This document shows, in pieces, positions 8,273 to 17,233 of a DNA stretch of 64,000 nt. The notes beneath the pieces were generated by a model. The model ran no database searches. It worked only from the letters and a program-made list of their open reading frames with translations, and was not told the DNA's origin. Source of the DNA: Prolixibacter sp. NT017 (GTDB lineage Bacteria > Bacteroidota > Bacteroidia > Bacteroidales > Prolixibacteraceae); the NCBI RefSeq assembly GCF_009617875.1, contig NZ_BLAV01000001.1, forward strand, positions 124,001 through 188,000, written 5' to 3'. Numbering within the stretch: position 1 is the first letter of the stretch; the number at the start of each line of letters is the position of its first letter. Both the position numbers and the translations under genes were made by a program.

Positions 8273-10303
8273 TTATTTTTCCAGGAATGTTTTTACCTGT
8301 TTGTATACGTTTTCACCGTTGAAGCCTAACTCTTCGTCGAGTACGGTGTAAGGTGCCGAGAATCCAAACGAGTTGAGCCCCCAAACTGCACCGGCGTCTC
8401 CAACCAGTCCTTTCAGGGTAACCGGCAAACCGGCGGTCATACCGAATTTCGGTACATCAACCGGAAGTACTTCTTCCTGGTAAGCTTTCTCCTGGTTGCG
8501 GAAAAGACCTTCGGAAGGTACGGAAACCACACGAACTTTCAAACCATCGCGCTCACGCAGCAACGCAGCGCCGTCGACCAGTGTAGCTACTTCGGAACCT
8601 GAAGCCAGCAGGATGACATCGGGGTTGGCGTCGTTCTCAACAATGTATGCACCTTTTTCAGCCTGCAGCGCGTCTGTGTAACGGTCGCTGTTGGCCGGCA
8701 GATCTTTGATATTTTGGCGAGACAAAATCAATGCAGTAGGTGTTTCGGTATTTTCAATGGCCATCTTCCAAGCTACGGTTGTTTCGGTACCGTCTGCGGG
8801 ACGGAGAACCAGCATGGAGTTTTCGCCATGGTGATTTTTCAACTGCTCGAGCAGACGAATTTGCGCTTCCTGTTCAACCGGTTGGTGAGTAGGACCATCT
8901 TCTCCCACACGGAAAGCATCGTGTGTCCAGACATATTTTACCGGAAGTTCCATCAGCGCAGCCAAACGAACGGCGGGCTTCATGTAGTCGGAGAACACGA
9001 AGAAGGTTCCGCACACCGGAATCACACCACCGTGAAGTGCCAGACCGTTCATTACACAAGCCATGGTCAACTCTGATACACCTGCCTGCAGGAACGCTCC
9101 GGTGAAGTCGTTCTTGGCAAACGGATGGGTCTTTTTCAGGAAGCCATCGGTTTTGTCGGAGTTCGACAAGTCAGCCGAAGCCACAATCATGTTTTCAACC
9201 TGATCAGCGAAAGCGGCCAAAACAGTACCTGACGCAGCACGGGTTGCTGTGTTGGCTTTTTGTTCCAGCGCGGCAAAATCAAATTCAGGAATGTCACCGG
9301 AAAGGAAGTTTTCCAGTTTTTCAGCTAATTCCGGATTTGCTTTTTCCCATTTTTCTTTTTCTGCTTCGAACTCTTTTACCCATTGGCGCAATTCGTCCTG
9401 ACGCTTTTTGTAAAGCTCTTCTACTTCGGGGAAAATTTGGAATGGCTCCTTCGGATCGCCACCCAGGTTTTCGATGGTTTTGTCGAGCGAAGCACCGGCT
9501 GCCGAAAGCGGTTGCCCGTGAGTAGAAACTTTGCGCTCGAAACTATCGCCGCCATCGGTTACAGCACCTTTACCCATAATGGTTTTACCAATGATGAGCG
9601 TGGGCTTTTCTTTTTCTTCGGTGGCAATTTTCAATGCACCGCGGATGGCTTCTGTGTCGTTGCCTTCGATGGTCAGTACTTTCCATCCCCAGGCTTCGTA
9701 TTTTTTTGCTGTATCTTCAGTTGTTACTTCATCAGTTTCGGAAGAGAGCTGAATATCGTTCGAATCGTAGAACATAATCAGGTTGCTCAATCCGAGGAAA
9801 CCGGCCAGACGACCTGCTCCCTGCGAAACTTCTTCCTGGATACCACCATCAGAGATGAAAGAAAAAGTTTTATGTGACATCCATTCGCCAAACCTTGCGG
9901 AGAGGAATCGCTCGGCAATAGCAGCTCCAACGGCCATGGTGTGTCCCTGTCCCAGCGGTCCGGAAGTGTTTTCCACACCCCGCTCGGTATCCAGTTCCGG
10001 GTGACCCGGAGTAACTGAACCCCACTGACGGAAGTTCTTCAGATCTTCCATGGAGAATTTTCCCGAGAGGGCCAGAACGGAATAAAGCATGGGAGACATG
10101 TGACCGGGATCGAGGAAGAAACGATCGCGGAACGGCCAGCTCATGTCGTCCGGATTGTATTTTAAGAATTCAGAATACAAAATATTCGCATAATCAGCTC
10201 CGCCCATGGCACCGCCCGGGTGACCTGAATTTGCTTTGTCGACCATGGCGGCCGATAAAATCCGAATGTTGTCTGCTGCTTTATTGGTTAAATTGTTCTT
10301 CAT
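8273..10303 (-). CDS. tkt: Transketolase
   Basis: Thiamine-diphosphate enzyme of the non-oxidative pentose phosphate pathway, 676 aa. The N-terminal TPP domain carries DPGHMSPMLYSVL and GPLGQGHTMAVGAA; the TPP/Mg site is SDGGIQEEVSQGAG followed by YDSNDIQ. The middle domain includes THDAFRVGEDGPTHQPVEQ, and the C-terminal domain is complete. It is a single-chain enzyme, not split. A TATTTTTACG -7-like box lies 26 bp before the start. Confidence 0.96.
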   Translation of the reverse strand: MKNNLTNKAADNIRILSAAMVDKANSGHPGGAMGGADYANILYSEFLKYNPDDMSWPFRDRFFLDPGHMSPMLYSVLALSGKFSMEDLKNFRQWGSVTPGHPELDTERGVENTSGPLGQGHTMAVGAAIAERFLSARFGEWMSHKTFSFISDGGIQEEVSQGAGRLAGFLGLSNLIMFYDSNDIQLSSETDEVTTEDTAKKYEAWGWKVLTIEGNDTEAIRGALKIATEEKEKPTLIIGKTIMGKGAVTDGGDSFERKVSTHGQPLSAAGASLDKTIENLGGDPKEPFQIFPEVEELYKKRQDELRQWVKEFEAEKEKWEKANPELAEKLENFLSGDIPEFDFAALEQKANTATRAASGTVLAAFADQVENMIVASADLSNSDKTDGFLKKTHPFAKNDFTGAFLQAGVSELTMACVMNGLALHGGVIPVCGTFFVFSDYMKPAVRLAALMELPVKYVWTHDAFRVGEDGPTHQPVEQEAQIRLLEQLKNHHGENSMLVLRPADGTETTVAWKMAIENTETPTALILSRQNIKDLPANSDRYTDALQAEKGAYIVENDANPDVILLASGSEVATLVDGAALLRERDGLKVRVVSVPSEGLFRNQEKAYQEEVLPVDVPKFGMTAGLPVTLKGLVGDAGAVWGLNSFGFSAPYTVLDEELGFNGENVYKQVKTFLEK

Positions 10304-10328
10304 CTGGTTGTGATTAAAATATTTTCGA

Positions 10329-10338
10329 CGTAAAAATA
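10329..10338 (-). promoter_or_regulatory. Putative -7 box for tkt
   Basis: Minus-strand TATTTTTACG, seven of eight matches to TAnnTTTG, with a short leader of about 20 nt to the tkt start. Same sequence as before mltG. Confidence 0.4.
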
Positions 10339-10437
10339 GAAATTTTTGATTAGTAAAACGGCAATAATAGGTGTAAAAAATACACTTTCATTATTTGCCT
10401 TATACAAACTGATTTTCCTCCGAGTTTGTATAAAAAG

Positions 10438-10475
10438 AAACACCCCAGAACCAGTAAGGTTTGGAGTGTTTTTTT
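10438..10475. terminator. Terminator downstream of serA
   Basis: Stem AAACACCCCAgAACC / GGTTTGGAGTGTTT with one mismatch and one bulge, flanked by T-rich tracts on both strands. It lies beyond the serA stop. Confidence 0.7.
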
Positions 10476-10494
10476 ATCTAAACATTAAAGATTG

Positions 10495-11673
10495 TTATTT
10501 CTGTCCGGGAAGAACGCGAACCAGGAAGATGCCTTCAATCTCGCGAAGTTTGTCACTCACTTCAGGATCCAGCTCATTCCGGTCGATATCGATGATGTTG
10601 TAGGCAATGCCGTTGCGGTTGCGGTTCATCATATCGGCAATGTTCACGCCGTAACCTGCCAGCAATGTTGAGATCTGGCTCACCATATTCGGAACGTTCT
10701 TGTTGGCGATGAGAATGCGGGCGCCACCGTTGCGGTTCATGGCTACATCGGGGAAGTTCACCGAGTTGCGAATATTTCCGTTTTCGAGGTAATCGCGAAC
10801 TTCACGCACGGCCATTACCGCGCAGTTGGTTTCCGATTCCTGCGTAGAAGCACCCAGGTGAGGAATGGCAATTACATTCTTCATGTTCAGAACGTCGGCA
10901 TCCGGGAAGTCGGTTACATACCAACCTACTTTTCCGCTTTCGAGTGCCGGTTTCAGATCGGCGTTGGAAACCAGTCCGCCACGGGCGAAGTTCAGGATGC
11001 GTACACCGTCCTTCATCATGGCGATTTTTTCGGCATCAATGAAGTTCTTGGTTTTGTCCATCAACGGAATCTGCAGCGTTACGTAATCGGCCTGTGCCAG
11101 CAGCGCTTCGATACTTTCGGCACGTGCGATGTTCTGGTTCAGTTCCCAGGCATGCTCGACAGAGATATATGGGTCGAAACCAATCACGTTCATGTCCAGT
11201 GCTTCGGCAGCATTGGCTACCATAACACCAATTGCTCCCAATCCGATGATAGCGAGTGTCTTTCCTTTGATTTCGTTACCGGCGAAATTCGATTTCCCCT
11301 TTTCGATCAAAGGAGCTACACTATCACCTTCTCCTTTCAAGGTCTTGGCCCACTCAATGCCACCGGCAATGTTCCGGGACGAAAGCAACATACCGGCAAT
11401 TACCAGCTCTTTTACCGCGTTGGCGTTGGCACCGGGGGTATTGAATACAACAATGCCTTTGTCGGTGCATTTATCAATCGGGATGTTATTCACTCCGGCT
11501 CCGGCCCGGGCAACAGCTTTCAGGGATGATGGAAGTTCCATATCGTGCATCTTAAAACTGCGAAGCACGATGCCATCCGGTTCTGCTACTTCTCCGCCTA
11601 CTTCGTAAGCGTTTGCCGGAAAGAGTTTTAATCCTTCCTGGTCAATCTTGTTCAGTGTCTGAATTTTGTACAT
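10495..11673 (-). CDS. serA: D-3-phosphoglycerate dehydrogenase
   Basis: First step of serine synthesis: oxidation of 3-phosphoglycerate to 3-phosphohydroxypyruvate with NAD. The 392-residue protein has the 2-hydroxyacid dehydrogenase fold with GLGAIGVMVANAAE (NAD binding), the catalytic arginine in FARGGLV and the histidine in IPHLGAST. Residues about 320-392 form a C-terminal ACT-type domain, usual for serine feedback. No serC is adjacent. Confidence 0.93.
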   Translation of the reverse strand: MYKIQTLNKIDQEGLKLFPANAYEVGGEVAEPDGIVLRSFKMHDMELPSSLKAVARAGAGVNNIPIDKCTDKGIVVFNTPGANANAVKELVIAGMLLSSRNIAGGIEWAKTLKGEGDSVAPLIEKGKSNFAGNEIKGKTLAIIGLGAIGVMVANAAEALDMNVIGFDPYISVEHAWELNQNIARAESIEALLAQADYVTLQIPLMDKTKNFIDAEKIAMMKDGVRILNFARGGLVSNADLKPALESGKVGWYVTDFPDADVLNMKNVIAIPHLGASTQESETNCAVMAVREVRDYLENGNIRNSVNFPDVAMNRNGGARILIANKNVPNMVSQISTLLAGYGVNIADMMNRNRNGIAYNIIDIDRNELDPEVSDKLREIEGIFLVRVLPGQK

Positions 11674-11786
11674 GTTGCGTGGTGTTTGTGGGACGTATTT
11701 TACTGTGGAATGACAAAGGTCATAAAAAGAATGGAATCATTTAAGCGATTATTCGGATAATTATCCATCCTTAAGAATTTTTTTAC

Positions 11787-13142
11787 CTACACAAAGAAAC
11801 TCAATCCAAGGCTCAGAATTAATCCCGAAACCGAGATGATGGTTTCCATTACTGTCCACGACTGGAGTGTTTGTTTTTCACTAATGCCAAAGTATTTTCC
11901 CACTAACCAGAATCCACTGTCGTTGACATGGGAAAGGATGGTGGCTCCCGCTGCAATGGACAGCACAATGAGTGCCCGGTGTGGAGCGGAAAGGTCGAAC
12001 ACTTCCAGCACCGGCGCCATGATGCCGGCGGCTGTGATCATGGCAACGGTTGAACTTCCTTGTGTAACACGGACGACTGCTGCCAGCAACCAGGCCAACA
12101 GCAATGGCGGAAGTGCCGAGTTGGCGATGGAATGGGCCAGCATTTTTCCAATGCCGGAGTCTATGAGCACCTGTTTGAATACGCCACCGGCTCCAGTGAT
12201 CAGGATGATGATGCCAGCGGGGCCGAGCGCTTTGGTGCTGATGTCGAGCAACTCTTTTCCGGATACGCCTCTTTTCGTCCCCAGAAAATAGAGTGACAGC
12301 AATGTTGCCAGGGTTAATGCCGTGAAAGGATGTCCCAGGAAACTGATAATGTCCGTTGTTGTGCTGGCGGCGATGATTTTTTTGCTGACCAAAACGCCGG
12401 AAATGGTATTGACCAGAATGAGTAGCAGTGGAACGCCAATCAGTGCAGCAATGATGCTAAAATTAGGTAACTGACTGGTATCAGTATGCTTTTCATCTTC
12501 CTGCAGAAATGCAGGTGGAGAGGCAGTAATTCGTTTGCTGATGTATTTCCCAAACACCGGTCCGGCAATAATAGCGGTAGGTAACCCAACAATGAAACCA
12601 AGCAGGATGACCCAACCCAGATTGGCGCCGACAATTTCGGCTACAGCCACCGGTCCTGGAGTAGGAGGAATAAAGCTGTGCGTAACGGCCAGACCTGCCA
12701 AAAGAGGAATGCCGTAATACAACACGGGTCGCCCGGTATCCCGCGAAAGCGCGTACACGATGGGGACCAGAATGATGAACCCGACATCGAAGAAAACCGG
12801 GATGGCCACGATGAAGCCGGTGAGCACCATGGCCCACGAAGCGCGTTCGTATCCAAATTTCCCGACCAGGTAATGGGCCAGTGAACGGGCTCCTCCGCTG
12901 TGCTCGAGCAAGGCTCCGAAAATGGCGCCGAGGCCGACAACTGTTGCTACAAAACCAAGTGTTCCGCCCATCCCGTTCTGGATGCTCTCCAGCACCTTGT
13001 CGGGTTTCATGCCGGTGGCCAGACCGACATACATGCTCGTAACGATGAGCGCGATGAAGGCATTGATTTTGAATCGGAGGACAAGTAACAACAGCAAGGC
13101 AACCGCCGAAATGACAATCGCCAGAAGCATCAACTGGCTCAT
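11787..13142 (-). CDS. GntP-family gluconate/sugar-acid permease
   Basis: A 451-residue membrane protein with about 12 hydrophobic segments, matching the gluconate:H+ symporter (GntP) family: FVATVVGLGAIFGALLEHSGGA, the SFIPPTPGPVAVAE loop, GAGGVFKQVLIDSGIG and SHVNDSGFWLVGKYFG are typical. Substrate could be gluconate or another sugar acid; the window also holds gnd and hexuronate genes but no gluconate kinase was seen. It lies 35 bp behind a small membrane-protein gene on the same strand. Confidence 0.9.
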   Translation of the reverse strand: MSQLMLLAIVISAVALLLLLVLRFKINAFIALIVTSMYVGLATGMKPDKVLESIQNGMGGTLGFVATVVGLGAIFGALLEHSGGARSLAHYLVGKFGYERASWAMVLTGFIVAIPVFFDVGFIILVPIVYALSRDTGRPVLYYGIPLLAGLAVTHSFIPPTPGPVAVAEIVGANLGWVILLGFIVGLPTAIIAGPVFGKYISKRITASPPAFLQEDEKHTDTSQLPNFSIIAALIGVPLLLILVNTISGVLVSKKIIAASTTTDIISFLGHPFTALTLATLLSLYFLGTKRGVSGKELLDISTKALGPAGIIILITGAGGVFKQVLIDSGIGKMLAHSIANSALPPLLLAWLLAAVVRVTQGSSTVAMITAAGIMAPVLEVFDLSAPHRALIVLSIAAGATILSHVNDSGFWLVGKYFGISEKQTLQSWTVMETIISVSGLILSLGLSFFV

Positions 13143-13177
13143 AAAAATTGGTTTATCGGGTTGTGAATCGACTCCTG

Positions 13178-13465
13178 CTACCGCCGCCTGGAAAAGCGGC
13201 TGAACAGAAATACTCCTAAAAATAGGAAATATATCAACCCGCCCACAATGGCGAAGATGAATCCCAATTCATAAAGCGACGGGAGTGCTGCCATGCGCAC
13301 CAGACAAAACAGGGCGAAAAAGAACCAGGTAAGCGAATGGAACCAGCGCAGCACGAAGTTCATAAACCGGTCGACCCGTGTTTTGGGCGGCAACGGTCGC
13401 GGAGCGAAACGCAAATAAAGGATGGCAATCGCCATACATCCTACAAAGAGCCAGGTCCATTCCAT
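13178..13465 (-). CDS. Small membrane protein, unknown
   Basis: A 95-residue protein with three hydrophobic stretches (about 5-20, 40-57 and 66-88) separated by a basic loop, and a basic C-terminus (RFSRRR). It is upstream of the GntP-type permease in the same direction and probably in one transcript. I do not recognise a family. It may be a permease accessory protein or an unrelated small membrane protein. Shadow reading frames on both strands are shorter and less hydrophobic. Confidence 0.6.
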   Translation of the reverse strand: MEWTWLFVGCMAIAILYLRFAPRPLPPKTRVDRFMNFVLRWFHSLTWFFFALFCLVRMAALPSLYELGFIFAIVGGLIYFLFLGVFLFSRFSRRR

Positions 13466-13537
13466 AATGACAAGTTTTTCACCGCTAAGATAATGCTTTT
13501 GGAAAATCGGAACGTTGGAAAAGTTGAGAGAGGGTGA

Positions 13538-13882
13538 CTAGCCGAAAAAGCAGCTGTGTTTGTCGTCTTTAACAATCTCAAAGAATCCAACGATATCATT
13601 TACCTCCGGATTTGGGTCGTAGGATACCCATTTCCCATTTGCCCGCAGCCAATATATCTGCCAGATTCCGCGACTCTTAATAAATTTCGTTTTTGCAAAT
13701 GGGGAGTTGATTTTTTCATCCTTTTTGTCCCAGCGCGGTCTGATTTCAAAAAGCTCAAGCGTGTTATTCCGGAAGGAGTATCCAATGTCCAATTCGTCTC
13801 TCATGTGAACCGGCGGGCGCATTGTTTCAATGAGTTTCTGAATTCTTACTTCCAAAAGATTGATGTTCTTGTCGTGGTCCAT
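13538..13882 (-). CDS. DUF3024 family protein
   Basis: A small basic cytoplasmic protein of 114 aa. The pattern PPVHMRDELDIGY, LFEIRPRWDKKDEK, KSRGIWQIYWLRANGKW and the end HSCFFG matches the DUF3024 family. Function is unknown in the family. I prefer Met 13882 (MDHDKNINLLE) to an upstream Met that adds a hydrophobic 13-residue extension. It is separate from its neighbours and no operon is evident. Confidence 0.75.
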   Translation of the reverse strand: MDHDKNINLLEVRIQKLIETMRPPVHMRDELDIGYSFRNNTLELFEIRPRWDKKDEKINSPFAKTKFIKSRGIWQIYWLRANGKWVSYDPNPEVNDIVGFFEIVKDDKHSCFFG

Positions 13883-14014
13883 GTATTCAGTTTTAATAAC
13901 GATTTTAATAAATAGCGGCAAATTTGCTGTGTCCCTTATCAGTAAATTATGCCATTTGTGGCTAATCCAACAATCTCTCCCTGGTCATTGGTGAATTCTA
14001 TCTGTATATGCGGT

Positions 14015-14821
14015 TCATATTGTGTCCATTGAACGCAAGAATGACTTAACGACACTTACAAAGCGTTCTGGCTGGTCCATGTGAAGTGTGTGGCCGGCTT
14101 TATAGATTTGTTCGATCTGGATTTTCGAATTCTGACCCTGCAGCTCTTCGGCAACAACTGGCGAAACCACACCTCTATCTCCAAAAACGAGGAGGCTTGG
14201 AACGTCAATTGCTTTCACCAGTTGCGTATAATCGGGATTGGGTGGCGCAAGAACGTCGAAGGCAGCCATACTGGTTTGAAGTCTTGCCCGGGCAAATAGC
14301 TCAAGGGTTTCGGATGTTCGGTTCGGGTGTCTGCCACGCGCTTCCGCAATAACTTCTTCCAAAGGCATGTTCAGAACTTGTCGATGCCGGTCTGCCACAT
14401 CGCTATCGCGAACTTCGCGCTGAACTTTTGGACTCAGGAAAGTCGGATCGGCCAGGATGAGACCTCTGAGTAGCTTGGGATCTTGGCTGGCGACTACGGT
14501 TGCTGTCATCCCTCCCATGGAATGTCCGAGCAAAACCGGGGGGGAAAGGTTCAGTGCCTTTATTAAACCGACAACATCGTTTGCATGGTCTTCGTACCGG
14601 TAGCCAAAGTCAGGAGTGCTCGATTCTCCGTGCCCCCGGGCATCCGGCATGATGACATCATAATCGTTTTCAAAGGCACGGGCCAAATTTGTCCAGCAGA
14701 GCCCGTTCGTCATTAATCCGTGAAGCAAAATCAAAGAGGGCTTTTTCCCGCCGGTTCTCGTGTAGTGAATGTGAATTCCGTTTGTTTTACAGATGGTATC
14801 GCTCCAGTCAGTCGCTTTCAT
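14015..14821 (-). CDS. Alpha/beta-fold hydrolase
   Basis: A 268-residue serine hydrolase. The oxyanion region is LLHGLMTNG, the nucleophile elbow GHSMGG (Ser near residue 99), an aspartate in LVFGDRG and a histidine in KAGHTLHMDQP complete the triad. PDARGHGESS is typical of the family. No signal peptide is seen, so it is probably cytoplasmic; substrate is unknown. Its upstream region is occupied by the 41-bp-period array. Confidence 0.88.
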   Translation of the reverse strand: MKATDWSDTICKTNGIHIHYTRTGGKKPSLILLHGLMTNGLCWTNLARAFENDYDVIMPDARGHGESSTPDFGYRYEDHANDVVGLIKALNLSPPVLLGHSMGGMTATVVASQDPKLLRGLILADPTFLSPKVQREVRDSDVADRHRQVLNMPLEEVIAEARGRHPNRTSETLELFARARLQTSMAAFDVLAPPNPDYTQLVKAIDVPSLLVFGDRGVVSPVVAEELQGQNSKIQIEQIYKAGHTLHMDQPERFVSVVKSFLRSMDTI

Positions 14822-14902
14822 TTTGCCAAATTAGAAATTTTCTCCCGCATCACATGAACCGCAGTCAACGAATCGCCCCGAAGCATTCAGTTTATTCCAT
14901 TG

Positions 14903-15405
14903 GCATGTGAAGATGTGTCATCAGGTATTCATTCCATCCCGTTTGCATCTGACGAGGCATTTTTACCACTTGGATGGCTTCACTGGCATCTGGCGGAGCA
15001 CTCTGAATGATTAAGAGTCGTTCATCGGGTTGTGATGAGGCACCTTCAGCAACCGGGAGCACTTCATCACATGCTGATGAATTACTTCTCCAAACTCAGG
15101 CGCTTCATTTGAATCTGATGATGCACTTATATCGGTCCAGACTGTTTGCGCACAGTGCAAAGAGCCGCCTCAGTTTCGGGGAGATGTTCATGCATGCTGC
15201 ATGAAGTGTGTCAGTTTCGGGATGATGCTCATGACGCTGCAATAGGGTGCCTCAGTTCCGGGGAGATACTTGTCACGCTGCAACGGGTTGCGTCAGTTTC
15301 GGGGAGATGTTTTTCTCGCTGCAACGAGGTGCCTCCGTTCCGGGAAGATGTTCGTCACGCTGCAACGGATACCTCCCGGGAAGCCATGCGCTTCATCAGA
15401 TGCTG
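14903..15405. repeat. Degenerate tandem array, about 41-bp period (array A)
   Basis: Anchor pentamers of the form (G/T)(C/G)TG(A/C/G) occur at 14906, 14948, 14989, 15031, 15073, 15114, 15154 (AGTGC), 15196, 15236, 15277, 15318, 15359 and 15402, so spacings are 40-43 bp, mostly 41-42. The five copies starting at 15196-15359 are closest, sharing GCTGCAAC, TGCCTC, GTTTCGGGGAGATG. The earlier copies are more diverged but keep GAGG and GCAC after the anchor. Because 41 is not a multiple of three the repeat cannot encode a periodic protein. It fills the space between gnd and the hydrolase start. Confidence 0.85.
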
Positions 15406-15423
15406 GTTGAGTCCCACCGTGGG

Positions 15424-15464
15424 CTGTAAGGATGTCATCCCTCAGAGCGATGACATCCTTACAG
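15424..15464. repeat. Palindromic element, copy 1
   Basis: Perfect 16-bp arms, CTGTAAGGATGTCATC and GATGACATCCTTACAG, around a 9-nt loop. The first 20 bases, CTGTAAGGATGTCATCCCTC, are identical to 62703-62722. It abuts the end of array A. Confidence 0.88.
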
Positions 15465-15522
15465 ATGCTGAAACCTTATACCTTTCTAATGTCGCTCATC
15501 TAATAATCTAACATCTTCCTAC

Positions 15523-15555
15523 AAAAAAATCCCGGAAAGAAAGCTCTTCCCGGGA
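15523..15555 (-). terminator. Terminator of gnd
   Basis: Stem built from ATCCCGGAAAGA and TCTTCCCGGGAT, with a run of seven A on the plus strand, read as T7 downstream on the minus strand, 24 bp past the gnd stop. Confidence 0.8.
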
Positions 15556-15578
15556 TGGACTTATCTGAAAACTGTTCG

Positions 15579-17033
15579 TTACACGTTGTAACTCGACGAG
15601 GCGGTATCGCCACCGTGGCCGGTCCAGTTGGTGTGGAAAAACTCGCCACGCGGTTTGTCAACCCGCTCGTAGGTATGCGCTCCGAAATAGTCGCGCTGTG
15701 CCTGCAAGAGGTTGGCGGGCAAACGCTCGCTTCGGAAACCGTCGAAATAGTTCAGGGCGGTGGTCATAGCCGGAGCCGGTACGCCGTTCATCACAGCGGT
15801 TGCTACCACACGGCGCCATCCTTCCTGGGCGGCTTCAATTTTCCCTTTGAAGAAGTCGTCGAGCAGGAGGTTCTCCAAATCACCGTTCTTGTCGTAGGCT
15901 TTCTTGATGTCGCCGAGGAACTTCGAACGGATGATACATCCGCCGCGCCACATCAGGGCAATACCTCCGTAGTTGAGGTTCCAGTTGTGTTCTTTTGCTG
16001 CCTCGCGCATCAGGTCGTAACCTTGCGCATAGGAGATGATTTTTGCGCCGTACAGGGCATCTTTCAGATCTTTCAGGAACTGCTCGCGGTCGCCGTCAAA
16101 GTTAGCTTTCGGTCCGCTGAGCGCTTTTGATGCTGTTACACGCAAATCTTTTTGCGCAGAGAGGCAGCGGGCAAATACTGCCTCGCCAATCAGCGTCAGC
16201 GGAATGCCCAAATCGAGCGCTGAAATACCGGTCCATTTTCCGGTACCTTTCTGTCCGGCGGTATCGAGAATTTTTTCTACCAGTGGCTCACCGTTTTCAT
16301 CGCGGTAGCCGAGAATATCACGGGTAATTTCGATGAGGTAGCTGTCCAGATCGCCTTTGTTCCACTCGGCAAATACGTCGTGCATTTCGTCGTAGTTCAT
16401 GCCCAGCAGGTCCTTCATAATCTGGTAGGCTTCGGTGATGATCTGCATGTCACCATACTCGATACCGTTGTGTACCATTTTCACGAAGTGACCGGCACCG
16501 TTTTCGCCTACCCAGTCGCAGCATGGCGTTCCGTCTTCTACTTTGGCAGCAATCGACTGGAAAATATCTTTCACAAACGGCCATGCCTCGGGAGTTCCAC
16601 CTGGCATCATCGACGGGCCGTGCAGGGCGCCTTCTTCACCACCCGAAACACCGGTTCCGATGTAGCGCAGTCCTTTTCTTTCGACGTATTCGGTACGACG
16701 AATCGTATCCGGGAAGTGCGAGTTACCACCATCGATGATGATATCGCCTTCCTCGAGGTGCGGGATGATTTTTTCAATCAGATCGTCCACCGGTTGCCCG
16801 GCTTTCACCAGCATCATCACTTTGCGTGGGCGCTCCAGGTTGGCTGTCAACTCTTCGATGGTGTGGCAACCGATGAAATTTTTCCCGGCGCCGCGACCGT
16901 TGATGAATTTATCTACTTTTTCGGTGGTACGGTTATATACAGCAACAGTAAAACCTTTGCTTTCCATATTGAGCACGAGGTTTTCGCCCATTACTGCGAG
17001 GCCGATGAGGCCAATGTCTGCTTTTTGCTTCAT
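15579..17033 (-). CDS. gnd: 6-phosphogluconate dehydrogenase, decarboxylating
   Basis: Converts 6-phosphogluconate to ribulose-5-phosphate with CO2 and NAD(P)H, in the oxidative pentose phosphate pathway. At 484 aa it is the long form. It shows GLAVMGENLVLNMESKGF (Rossmann), GVSGGEEGALHGPSMMPGG, and the catalytic block GHFVKMVHNGIEYGDMQ. No zwf or pgl is next to it, although pdxB lies 200 bp upstream in the same direction. The intergenic region before it contains a nested inverted repeat. Confidence 0.96.
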   Translation of the reverse strand: MKQKADIGLIGLAVMGENLVLNMESKGFTVAVYNRTTEKVDKFINGRGAGKNFIGCHTIEELTANLERPRKVMMLVKAGQPVDDLIEKIIPHLEEGDIIIDGGNSHFPDTIRRTEYVERKGLRYIGTGVSGGEEGALHGPSMMPGGTPEAWPFVKDIFQSIAAKVEDGTPCCDWVGENGAGHFVKMVHNGIEYGDMQIITEAYQIMKDLLGMNYDEMHDVFAEWNKGDLDSYLIEITRDILGYRDENGEPLVEKILDTAGQKGTGKWTGISALDLGIPLTLIGEAVFARCLSAQKDLRVTASKALSGPKANFDGDREQFLKDLKDALYGAKIISYAQGYDLMREAAKEHNWNLNYGGIALMWRGGCIIRSKFLGDIKKAYDKNGDLENLLLDDFFKGKIEAAQEGWRRVVATAVMNGVPAPAMTTALNYFDGFRSERLPANLLQAQRDYFGAHTYERVDKPRGEFFHTNWTGHGGDTASSSYNV

Positions 17034-17074
17034 TTGTTTTTATGTTTTGAATACGATTAATGTGCTTTTCCGTT

Positions 17075-17213
17075 GTGTGAAATTTAGTCTCACGAAGATT
17101 TTTCAGTCTTTTTTACCCCAGCGCTAAAGGGTGAATCCTGAAAAATCAAAGTTTCCCTTTAGGGATTAAGGGTTAAAATATTTGATTTTTCTTCATTACA
17201 GATAATTTCACAC
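17075..17213. repeat. Nested inverted repeat before gnd (MITE-like or structured leader)
   Basis: Outer arms GTGTGAAATT (17075-17084) and AATTTCACAC (17204-17213) are perfect complements. Inside, CTAAAGGG (17124-17131) pairs with CCCTTTAG (17155-17162), and GAAAAATCAAA (17140-17150) pairs with TTTGATTTTTC (17181-17191). The last two pairings cross and so exclude each other. Weaker matches such as GAAGA and ACCC lie in the same order on both arms. It could be a small mobile element of about 139 bp or an alternative-fold leader of gnd. Confidence 0.65.
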
Positions 17214-17233
17214 CATGGGTTTTTACTTTTTAT

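Noticed and set aside
15146..15511. Open frame of 121 codons across array A
   Set aside because: It runs through a 41-bp repeat, whose period is not a multiple of three, so each repeat is read in another frame. No start signal or similarity was seen; it is open by chance.
17075..17213. A known riboswitch before gnd
   Set aside because: The pairing pattern does not match any riboswitch core I can recall; kept as an unnamed structure.
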